A DNA stretch of 64,000 bases, from assembly GCA_036785705.1 (NCBI GenBank), contig JAWUZG010000056.1:1427001-1491000 (forward strand), written 5' to 3'. Positions 39,607-50,556 of this stretch are shown here, one piece after another. The position numbers and the translations under genes are program-made. The stretch's first letter is position 1. Every line of letters begins with the position of its first letter. The notes below the pieces were generated by a model. That model worked only from the letters and a program-made list of their open reading frames with translations, had not been told where the DNA came from and ran no database searches. The DNA is from Acanthornis magna (lineage: Eukaryota > Chordata > Aves > Passeriformes > Acanthizidae).

Positions 39607-40734
39607 AGTTCCTTCCCACACTTCTTACTTTCCACAGGATTCTCCATATTTCCACCCACATCCACCACCTGTTTTGGTGAGGGGAGACAGAGCAGACGCT
39701 GCGGCTGGTTTCAGAATCTACCCTGCCTGCTACATTCTATTGTGTTCTTTACCTAGAGCACTGCAACTGTGATCTTGGCAGAAAACCATCAAAAATCACA
39801 GCAGAGTGTGGGACCTGGAGGACAGATTTCTGATGTGAGACTTAACAGGACTAAACACCAGAGCTAGATTTTCTGATGCAGCCAATGTCCATTAGGATAC
39901 TCCTTTACACGCCCCAGTCCTAGCCCTGGCTTGCATTCGCTTTAGCTCCAGGCACAACACTGAGCAACCTCAGAACAACATCCGTGTGACACCTGCAAGA
40001 ATGTTGTATGGCAATGTACTCACCAAGGTGATTTTTTTTCTAGACAAGAGTCTTAACTTGTCCCCTAGCTGGCTGAGATAAATCTGGAAGATTTATCTGG
40101 TTTGAAGAACCAGTCTCATACAAAGAGTTTTAACTAGGGGAGAGTCAAATAGGGATACACTATCTTCCCACAGTGATAGGAGGAGAGGAACAGGGTTGGA
40201 GGGAAGGAGTTAAAGGACTTTTATCATCCCCTCCCTTCATTACTGCATGGTTGTATCATGTAACCAATAGTACAGGTAGCTGCACAGGCCTGCATTCGTG
40301 ATCAGGCTCCCCAAATCTGCAGGCTGAGAGCACTAAGTAAGGGATTATTTAGCACTGATATAGAGAAGAAGAAAGAAATGTTAAACTAAGCTGGGATGAG
40401 GAAAATGTAACCTGAATGTTGGCCCAAAGTTTCCTGCCACTGTGGCATAAGAAGCCCTAGAAATCCCTGAGGAAGCAGTGCCATAGTGCAGAAGGGCTGC
40501 CAAGAGTGGTCACCAAGCTGGGACAAGGCGGCTCAAGGTGGGCACGGCAGGGAAGGCAAGGGAAAAGGCTGTGGTTTGACGGTGACGAGGTGGGCTGGAG
40601 AAGGCAGTGCACGGGGCAGCGCTGGGGATTCGGGACCGCCCAGAGAGGTGCCCCGGCCCGGGCTCACGGGCGTGTCCCGGGTGTGCCCCGCGAGCTGCCC
40701 CGGCCCTATATCGCGGTGTCCCGGGCGTGCCCAG

Positions 40735-41245
40735 GGAGCTGCCCTCTCCCGGTGTCCCGGGTGTGTCCCGGGTGTGCTCAGGGAGCTGCCCTATCCCGAT
40801 GTCCCGCTGTCCTGATGTCCCGGTGTCCCGCTGTCCCGGATGTGCCCAGGGAGCTGCCCCATCCCGATGTCCCGGGCGCCGCAGGTGTGCCCAGGAGCTG
40901 CCCCATCCCGATGTCCCGCTGTCCCGGTGTCCCGATGTCCCTGTGTCCCGAGGTCCCGCTGTCCCGGTGTCCCGCTGTCCCGATATCCCGATGTCCCGAT
41001 ATCCCGAGGTCTCGCTGTCCCATGTCCCGCTGTCCCGATATCCCGAGGTCTCGCTGTCCCATGTCCCGCTGTCCCGTTGTCCCGCTATCCCGATGCCCCG
41101 ATGTCCCGCTGTCCCGATATCCCGAGGTCTCGCTGTCCCGATATCCCGAGGTCTCGCTGTCCCGCTGTCCCATGTCCCGCTGTCCCTCTCTCCCGCTGTC
41201 CCGCTGTCCCTCTCTCCCGATATCCCGAGGTCCTGCTGTCCCGGG
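40735..41245. repeat. 8-bp-unit GC-rich minisatellite with higher-order repeats
   Basis: The plus strand repeats GNTGTCCC (N = A, C or G) with variants GATATCCC, GAGGTCTC and TCTCTCCC. In the left part it alternates with a longer block containing GTGCCCAGGGAGCTGCCC. In the right part an exact 39-base block (8+8+8+7+8) occurs at 40998 and again at 41037. The unit has no stop codon in any frame on either strand, so open frames of 189-350 codons run through it in all six frames. These are artefacts, not proteins. The minus strand carries GGG every 8 bases. Confidence 0.95.
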
Positions 41246-41277
41246 CGTTCCCCACCGCAGCCCCGCTGCGCTCGCAG

Positions 41278-41292
41278 GGCGCCCCCTGGCGG
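41278..41292 (-). promoter_or_regulatory. CTCF-type binding motif
   Basis: On the minus strand CCGCCAGGGGGCGCC matches the CTCF core consensus (CCRSYAGRKGGCRSY-like) at nearly every position. It lies 35-40 bases right of the minisatellite. By orientation the motif points left, toward UBE2Q2. Binding would depend on methylation of its CpGs. Confidence 0.6.
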
Positions 41293-44200
41293 GGCCCGTT
41301 CCGCCCCGGCCGCGGTCCCCGCTCGGCACCGCGGGACAGTCCCGGACAGGGCCAGGGATTTCCCGTGCTCGGGACGAGACAAAAGGCCCTGCAATGCCGA
41401 CAGCCCTGAAGATAAAAGACACAGAGCCCGATAAAAGAGGGCATTGGCGCTTTTCTGTGCTCTCGAATTCACTTCAAGCATTCAGGACAGTCAGTCGCAT
41501 TTTGTCCATCGCCCCCGATGGACTGCAACGAACACACCTGAACACTACGAATGATTAGAGGAGCTGTGTAAAAGCTGCACTTAAGCCCTGTAAGTAAAAA
41601 TGAGAAAAGTAGCTTACTGCCCCCTTGCCCTGTCTCGTACTCAGCTTAAATTAATTACATTTATACAGTATTATTAAAAACTAATCTGGGAACTATCCCT
41701 TTGTGTGGCTGCTGGTGCATATGGCTGACCATAAATTCTTATTCATTTTTTGTGTGAATCATGGTATTTCATAAAATGTTTTTATAGATGAGATTCTTTT
41801 TGTCCAGGTACTCTGAAATCAGCAAAGTCAACAGCACACTCATCAATTTATCTTTGCACCTGTACGAATGTTGATACCTTATTCTCCATGCAAGGAGATT
41901 AGTCAGGAATATTTTTAAACCCTTTTTCCATTCACAAAATTTTAACTTTTTACAAGAAGAGCTTTTAGAAGCACACAGTCATTTACCAGCTGGTGGAGCT
42001 CAGTAAATAGCAGGAAGATTTGTCCACAAACATTCCCTGAATTGGAAGAGAGTTGTGACTCAGCCACCTTTATTAACCTTCTGCTTTAATTTCCACAAAA
42101 GCTTATTCCTTTGGGATATTGCTGCTTTTTTTTTCTGCTGACAGAAAGCATTACAAATGCACTGAATTTACCGTGGAGTTGCTACCACCTCGACCTATTG
42201 CAGTTCTACAGAACAGGTTTCCTCGGCACAAATGCAAATGTATAACTTTCTAGAACGGCTGTAACAGATGTGGGTAGGTCCAGTCATCGGCTGCTGAAAT
42301 AACTCAAAGCATTAGCCCACGTCTATCATCAGGCCAAATATGAATTCTAAACCAGGCATACGTAGACTAAACCACCGAATTCTGATAAACAACTCACTGA
42401 GCTCCAGTGGAAACCTGCCTAGTGAGCCCAGCAGCTGTGAATGAGGCCCTATCTGCAGGGGAACATTTAGTCACTGAAAAGGTACCCTGAGCATTTTGTT
42501 TGCAGTATGATCTGGGGAAAAAAACTGCAGTTAATGTAAATGAGTGAAATATCATGTACCATCTTTCAAATACATTTGCAACAGAACTGAATATTCAACA
42601 TGGACACCTGTTCAAAGACCCAGCTAGAAGATGTTTTAAAACACCCAGAACTTCAAACTAAAATGTATTTAGCATTTTCTTAATTTGCCATCATTTTTTA
42701 ATTCTTGTTTTCTTAGACACATAGGGATACTTTCACACCTTTCTCAGTACTTTGAGTGCTAAAAAATACCTTAAAATTAAAACAGGAAGTGTTAAACACT
42801 TAAATCAGAAACTGAATCTTCAAAGAAAATACAAAATGCCTCATGAGCAGCTATATTAAATAGGTTATTCAATTCGGGAGCATGAATGTTTTGGTTAGAA
42901 TTTATGATTAAACTTCTATATTTTCTAGAGTAATTGAAAAAAAACAACCATTCTCCTCATACAATCAATAGAATTAAGAGTTGTCCAGTGTCCTAAGTAC
43001 TGCATGAAATTATAAAAAGCATTATTCTAATGCTTTTTCAGGTTGCAGAAGTAGAGACAGTGATGTGATCTAATCAAGCATTCAATTGCCAATATATCTT
43101 CTTAAAAAGTTCGGTTTGGACTCTCTTTAGACCATTCCTGTGCTACTTATTTTTATGATTGTGAAACATTCATGCTGTTTGGGCTTAACAAAAGCAACCA
43201 GGAGGTTTTACTGGGCCACATCACTCTCACACAGGAAAAAAAATAAAGTGTAGGCTTTGTTCAAGGCATACAAGCAGTGCCATAGAAATAGTTGGAATTT
43301 AAGCACATACTTCATATTAAAAGCAAATGCTCAACTGTTTTGCTGGATCAAGAGCTGCAAGTCTCACTGATGCCATGGTTTCTATGACAACTAAGTGTGA
43401 TATTACATGAAGGATTATGATTTAAAGGAACACACATCTGGCCTTTTCAACTGACGTGGTCCTACTTTAGCCTGTACATACCTTGTGTATAAATCTGCTT
43501 GTCTGTGTGGAATCACTGAGCCCACGAGGAGGAAGGGCAAGCCTCAGCATACCAGGCAGAAAGCAAGTGAAGTGCACTCTATTCCTGCAGATTTCAAGGA
43601 GAAAAAAAAAAATTCAGGCTCAGGACTGCACTATCCTTTCAGACACAGCTGCAGCCTGGGAGCTTGCTGATGGCTGAGGGATACTGCAGCAGCAATGCAA
43701 GAAATCAAGTGCCAGGTAGAAAGTAGCAGGTGCTGTGAACCCACACTCCCTCCCTTCAGAGCCCTCATAGCCCTGAGAGGGTTTTCTGCACCCACAACCT
43801 GTCTGGGATTAGCTCCACATCCTACTGAAGACTGGAGCAGCTGTGGAATTGCTAACCAGACTCCAGTCCGAGCAGGTCACAGCCCCACAGTCCTTCTTCA
43901 ATCCCAGCAGTGATCTCTGCTGGTTCACTGCTCCTCTCAGCCTTGAATTCTGCAGAAACTCCCCTCCACCCCTGCTCTCTGATTAACTCATTCTCCATTT
44001 GGCTCAGCTGAGAATATGTTTGATCTCTTGGAGGTATACTCCAGCAAGCTCCATGGTCCTCAGTGATCTCTGCAAACTTAACCAGAAAGGTATTTTCATC
44101 CCTTGGGAGCAGGTGCCAAAAGTAATTCCATATGACTTAGTGCTGAAAACTAGCCCAGACTAGCCAGTTTGGAACCGGGTAGGAAATACCTGAGAAAAAG

Positions 44201-47200
44201 TAAACTCCCTGTCCTTGGTGTAAGATCAGCAGCCTGCTCTTTAATTGAGATTGCCTAAACCCAGCCCTGCAGACCCCCAGCAGCCAGAAGGCTGCGGCAT
44301 GTTCTCAGCTGCTCATGTGCTGTTGCCCAATTCATCTCAGCAATTCAGCCATTTTGGGTAGGAATATCTTCTTTGTCTCACTGTCTCATTTTCAGAGAGC
44401 AGCCTGGCTCTGGGCTGCTGTGCATTCAGGACACACTGATTCACCTGCTGCTTTTACAGGCAAATGAGAGCCAGTGTTGCAAATTCGTTCAATGGCCCTT
44501 TTAAGTACATGGCTGGCTTTGTAGCAAACAGCTCCCTTTAGATTAGGATAAATGCTTTACCAGGGAGATTAGTGCCACTGCACTTGTGAAGTCATGATAT
44601 TCCCTACAAATAAAATCAGTGACTATAAATAGCCAGAACATCTTCCATCCTATGAGATTATGAGCTTCCTCCTTGCAAAACAGATGAGCTCATTGAGAGA
44701 TAATTTTGTGATAGCCAGATAGCTTCAACATAAGATTGAGCCCATCAACATTAGTCCAATTAAAGCTCCTTTTTATACCAGTAAAATAATTGATGTGCTG
44801 ATAAACTGCTTCAGTTCATTGTTACTGCAATATCCACAGCTGCTCTGAACACATCCATGTAATCAATATGGCCCACTAAAAGGTTTCTAAATGAGTTAAC
44901 TCTTCCAGGAATCAGCCAGATTTCTGAGGGACTATCATGCTTTTTGTTCTGTGTTTCTTTTATTTACAGAGGCATTAAGTCCAATCACAAGCTGATCACA
45001 CACACTCGAGCAGAGCATAATATGAATGTCGCATGCTATTATTGTAATAGAAGTTGAGCAAGGGAACCTGGCCTTGAGGCTACTTTTCCCATATTAAAAA
45101 AATACCTAACCTAACCTGCATTGTTCTGACAGAACTAGGTTAGGGAGTGACTGTATGTGCGGTTATATTGGCAGAGCAGGATGTACCGTGAGGGACAGGA
45201 AAATGGGAGCCAAAGACACCGAGCTCTAACTCCAATTCAGCCGCAGCCAGAACAGCATCTCCCAGAATAGCCTCAGCAACGTGATCAAAAGGGCCCATTT
45301 CACCCCCATGCCAACACTGGAGACAAACTGGGGCTCCAGTCTCCCTGCTCCTTATCGGTGCCATGGCCCCACTGTCTGTGCTGCAGGTGCAAACAGCAGT
45401 GCAGCTCCCAGGGCAGCAGCTCCCGGGGCAGCCGAGAACTGAATTCTTGTGTAAAGGTGTGGCTGCAGGTACAGCCATCAGGTTTCTGCCCTGCTCTCTG
45501 GGATAGGTTAGAAACGTTCTCAGAAGCCACAGAAAATCTCTCTAAATGCCTGACTTTATTGCAGGTCCAGAAGAAACAAATCTCTCAGGTCAGCCTCTCC
45601 CTGCCCTGCATCAGGGGAAGGACTGTGGGGATGACAAGCCTGCACACATTTATCAGAGGGCTTGGAGCTTTTGTTGTTGGCTCCAATTAAAAACCCCAAT
45701 AAAAGCTGCCAAAGCCCTTTAAAAGTTTTATTAACCTTCTATGAGGCAAGTGCTAGAACTTCAGACTTGCTCATCCACAAATCTCTTCTTTGAATCACAT
45801 AGTTGTATTTCATGCACTTGCCACGTTATGGAGATAAAGGTTTTTTAGCAGCTGCAGATACCCATGCAGAAGCAATTACATCTTCCTGATGCCTGCAGCA
45901 TTCCATGAGAATTTCTCAATGTGAAGCGTAACTGCCCAGTCTCCTCTCAAGGTTCACTGCAGGCAGCCTCACACCAAGCACTAATGCTGGGTGCTGCACA
46001 TGCATTAGAGGAGCTACAAAGAGGTATTTTTTCACACTTAGAAGTAGTCTTCACATGCAAATAGCCCATTATGGGGGCTAGGCAGTGACCTAAACAGAGC
46101 TTTTCAGCTGTTTGTTGCTATCTGCTGCTGATGTTGCTGCTAGAAATCCAAAAACGCAACTCTGCATTTCCCCTGCTGAAACACAAACCTTTAATAAGTT
46201 TATTTTGAGTTGTGTCCCAAAGACCAGGCAGAGATGGTAGTAGGATGCAGAGCTTTAAATAACTTGTCAAAATTCTTTTAGGAAACAAAACAGCATACAT
46301 TTTTTGAGGGGTTCCCATCTGTCTGAATTTCTAATTTGATTTTTGCAGCTCACACAGCTCAGATGGGATTTAGCTGAGAATACATAACCTGAAGCTGGGT
46401 TTCTGAAGTTTTCCTCACGCCAGGATACCAGGATGGCACCTACATAAGAAAATTCTTAAGCTGCTGAGCTGCAGCTCAGGCCCTAGGTCTCCTCTCTGCC
46501 TTCTTCAGATAAGGAGGGTCACTGAGCCCCAGATCCCAGTGCTCCCAGAGTGCTCCTGAGTGGCCCCTGCAGCAGCTCCTCAGTGCCAGGTACACCTGCA
46601 GGGGACAGCTGGTGACAGGGACACAGCACTGAGCTTGCCAGACTGGCTCTGCCTCTGGCCACCTTAGCCCCCCACCATTCCTGCTGCTCCTGGCACCACG
46701 TTTTGTTAGCTGGTTTGGTTTTAAATCCCTTTGGAGGTTGTTTACAAAGGCTTTGGCTCTTGAGAAGCACGAGGCCCACTTGGAAAGGGTGGTATGCCCA
46801 GGGGCAGTGAATTCTACACTGCTTCAGTTGTAGAGCTCCACCTTAGAGTTCCCATCCAGGAAAGGGAGCCAAAGATAGCTGCCTCTTCCACATAAAAATC
46901 TTCTGAAGGCTGCATCACCCTCTGATGTTTTGAAATTTCTGGTGGACCACATCAGTCATGGTGAAGTGAGAAACAGCATTTACACGCAACCTTTCATCCA
47001 GAAGTACAGCATCATCTGTGTTGAGGATACCATCTTGTTTCAAAAATCCCACATCTGTCAGAACACTTTAGGCTTTTATTACAACATATAGTGACTAAAA
47101 ATAATTGCTTGTTTCCTGTTGTTTCAGTTAGTTTGCTCTGTATGCCTGGCAGCATTTTGCAGAATTTCACTGTTTCCTCAAGGCTGTCAGTCGGTTTTCC

Positions 47201-47312
47201 TTGTTGTTTGTGTGGGCTTTTCACACACAACACAGAAGAGGAAAACACAAAAAATCCCAAACCAACAAAAAAACAGAAAATGTGAAATGTGATTATAATC
47301 CGCTTAAAACAG

Positions 47313-47327
47313 CCAGCAGGGGGATAT
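47313..47327 (+). promoter_or_regulatory. weak CTCF-like motif
   Basis: CCAGCAGGGGGATAT matches the first eleven core positions of the CTCF consensus but has A where the invariant C is expected. Confidence 0.25.
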
Positions 47328-48254
47328 GCAGGACCAAGAACTCCTCTGACTTTTTGAAAAAAAGTGAATGCATTTCAAATTTACTAAGCCTAGCTAACTA
47401 TAGAAAACAGAATTTCTTTCTATAACAAAAGAGCACAACTCATCAGCCTATCACTGTCTCTGGCAATTTCAAAATCAGCTGAAGAAACATAATTTCATCT
47501 CTATTGATTAAATTATATCTGGCTCCATTGCTTAAATGAGCATAAGAAGTCAGTGATCAACTTCTGCCTGCTACTTACATTTTTAGAAACACAACTTGGG
47601 TAACATTATTCTTCTTAGTATGGAAAAAAGCATGTATTTATCAAGGCAGGAAAGCCAGAAATTCTGGTTATTTTCCCCCCAGTGATCAATAATCAGCTCT
47701 ATTATTTACAGATCTTTAGTTTTACTTCTGTTGCTTTAATCAGTTGTGGGCTTCAGTCCCCAAAGGTAAGACCTGCACCCCTCCAAGAAGGGGCCTCTAC
47801 TTTCAGCTTTTTTCTCCCAGCAGCTCAAGCTGCTCCTCCGCTGACCCAAGAGGCTGCACCTGAGAGCTGAAGCACAGGAAGCTCCACAGCCTTCAGTGTG
47901 AGCAATTACAGAGCAATTACCTTGTTGAACTCCTCAGTGCCAATATTTGTCACTTTTTACACAGTAATTGCTTTAAGAAAAACCATCCAGGACATGTAGA
48001 GTGCCTATCTATATGGGGATGAAGCTCACAGTATTTTTTGTGACTCTCATGTCTGTGAGCAGATGTGATGTTTAATAGAAGCAGCTTTCTTCACACACTT
48101 ACCCAGCAAGCTCCATCCACATCTTGTACACATCGTTCTTCACAAGCCAGGGCAAAGCAGCAGGAACAAGGGGGAAAGAGCATGGTCATACGTCCACCGA
48201 AAAGGACATTTTATCATGTGGAATCATGTTCTGTGTGCAGCAGGCTCTCAAACC

Positions 48255-48410
48255 CACGCCTCGCTAGTGCCAAAGAGTTGACCAGAAGATGGCGAGAGAG
48301 GAGCGCTGTTGGAAGCCCAGCAGGAGCCGTGCCCCGCTGCCCGCAGCTCGCCTTGGAAGCAGGGGAGAGGCCGGACCCATTCCTCGGGAGATGGGCATGG
48401 AGAGCGATTG
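48255..48410. promoter_or_regulatory. small CpG-rich pocket with YY1/CTCF-like motif
   Basis: About 150 bases with many CpGs stand out from AT-rich surroundings. At 48282-48296 CCAGAAGATGGCGAG contains both a YY1 core (AAGATGGCG) and a near-CTCF core. The overlapping open frame at 48065-48424 has no family resemblance. Confidence 0.35.
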
Positions 48411-50540
48411 AGCTGCTTAATTAAAAGGATATTTTTGTTCTCCAAATCCAGTTTAATCCGTCCTGAAAATCTGTAAAACTTGAGTTAAAAAAAAGAAAAT
48501 AATACCTGCAAATCTTTTGGGGCAGAAGGGAAGAAAATAATTCTTCACATTCTTAAGATATCATGGCTGGTTCTCAGAAGGCTGGGCAGACACTACACTC
48601 TTTGGCAGATACCTCCACACGAGAAGCCAGTGACAATCAGGTAAACCTGGAGCATTCTTATTACATCCCTGCAGCTACTATGGGTCAGTATTCATCCAGA
48701 GATCACAACCCTAGACATTCAGAAATAATTCTGTACATGTTGCCATGGTTATTTTCTTCTTCCACCAAGTGGACGTGCAAGTTCAGAAAATACTTTTTGA
48801 ATTAAACTGAACTATTAAGTTTACTAAGAGCACTATTTCTAGACAATTGTTCCTATTAACTTAAGTAACCCTAATCTTACTATTCAACATCTTGGGAAAA
48901 CTACATGGTATTACCAGTACGGGATTAAAGGTTTCTGATAATTTTACTCTCCTTGAGAATCTCCAACATATTTTATATTCTGAAAAAGCACCTAGAAATC
49001 TATTTTTCTGAGGTTCACACAGCCTTCGCCTGTTTGCCAATATTTGCTTTGGCTCAGACTGAAGTGGATCAGGGTATTAAATCTGTTTGATAGCCAGGCA
49101 GAGTTGTGACAGAGTTTTACCGTCTGAGTACAGGACAGGATGGTTTGATGTACAGTTTTCAGTGCAGATCCATTGGCAATGGCTACAATTTAGTGTAAAA
49201 GGAAAGTACAGTCACATTAATGTTCCAAAGCTAATCTATTCCATTTTGTTAAACTGCCACAGGGGGAAAACTCAGTTTGGAGAAGCAGTGATGCTCAGTA
49301 ATTATCCATGACTTCTCTCCCCTTTTAATATTCCATTTATTTCACTTTTCCAACCCATTTTCAACTAGGAATACTGGAAACTGTTCAAATCTGTCCTGAT
49401 CAACCCCATGTTCCTATCTTATACATGCTAATATCTTAAATTCTCAATTTAAGAAGGACTTTGTAGGAATAATCCACATTATCTGTTAAACTGGAATCTT
49501 CAATAGCACCTACTTCAGTTACTCACCCAGCCTCCCGTGCCTTTCTGCCCTATCTGGGCCCTTTGTCCATCCACAGAGATGCAAATGGCCTCAGTGTCAG
49601 TCCCAGACCCTTGCACTCATGTTAAGCCAGTAGTGCACATGAACTTCAGAGGCCACACAGGTGAGAAGGTCCCCAGCTCCATGCAGGAACAAGTCCAACA
49701 ACCCTGGGAGCTCCCTGCTCTGCACTGGCTGCATTGGCTATTCTTAACCCATCTGGCACTTTGGGATGGTGCTTCCTGATTGTGGGTCCTGCAAACTGCT
49801 GCTCTAACTAACTTTGCCAGGGCAGCTTTGTGTCTCTGGGACAGCAGGCAGAGCCACTTATCTTCAGAGACTATCTGAGAAGTAAGGCAGTATTACAGAC
49901 TGTGTTTTGCTCTGTACGTGCGATGTTCGCTTTGGTACCTGGGATCCATCTGTCACACTCAGAATGAAGCCAACTGCTTGGCAGACTGCTACAATGCTCC
50001 TCACTTTTGTTTGATATTAACCTTTTGTGGTACTGATTTAGCTGCTGATTGACTATGGCTTCTTCTGCAAAAGAAACATCTGGAAAACACCCTGTCAATG
50101 ACATAACTACACACCATTTCAAGTGGGTTTTCTCAGTACTACCTTATATAAACAGTCTGCAAATATCCCCAGCTCCCTCCACAGGGAAATTCTTGTAAGA
50201 CACATCCATTTGTAGAAACAGCACCCCTAAATGACAAATGGACATGGGAAACTCATATTAAAGACTCCAGTCCCACACTAGCAAACAGTTAAAAAAGAAC
50301 CTCTCTGAACACACAAGTTAGGTAACCAGTGGGAGAAAAACAGCACATGATCTACAGAGAAGGAACAAAGACCAAGAGGAAAGACTGAAAATAGCCCCCA
50401 GGTAGGTTCTCTGGGGAAGTTTAAAACTCTGTCCATATCAGCAGGCACCTAAGCACCTTTAAAACAGGCTCAGAGTCTTTCAGCAGTTCACCTCAATCAA
50501 CCTGTCGTTCCTCTTGGCTAGTTCTTAGTCATTGGGTTTT

Positions 50541-50556
50541 ACACACACACACACAC
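50541..50556. repeat. (AC)8 microsatellite
   Basis: Eight perfect AC dinucleotides in the upstream intergenic region. Confidence 0.9.

Larger units (their letters stand above)
33556..40499. other. upstream intergenic region, left part
   Basis: About 7 kb of AT-rich DNA upstream of UBE2Q2. It holds the CRE at 35323, the possible hAT fragment, the A-rich tract and the G-quadruplex candidate. No coding exons were recognised. Confidence 0.7.
40500..41460. promoter_or_regulatory. orphan GC/CpG-rich island
   Basis: A second sharply bounded GC-rich and CpG-rich segment lies 7-8 kb upstream of UBE2Q2, in AT-rich surroundings. Its core is the 8-bp minisatellite (listed separately). Its right flank has a CTCF-type motif, an inverted CCAAT box (ATTGGC at 41443) and two ATAAAAG elements (about 41412 and 41431). 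No coding exon is recognised in or beside it, so any transcript would be non-coding. It could equally be a CpG-rich repeat with no promoter activity. Confidence 0.5.

Noticed and set aside
40506..41558. 350-codon plus-strand frame (and 323-codon minus-strand frame) as proteins
   Set aside because: All six frames are open because the 8-bp repeat unit lacks stops. Composition follows the repeat, with no domain and no start context.
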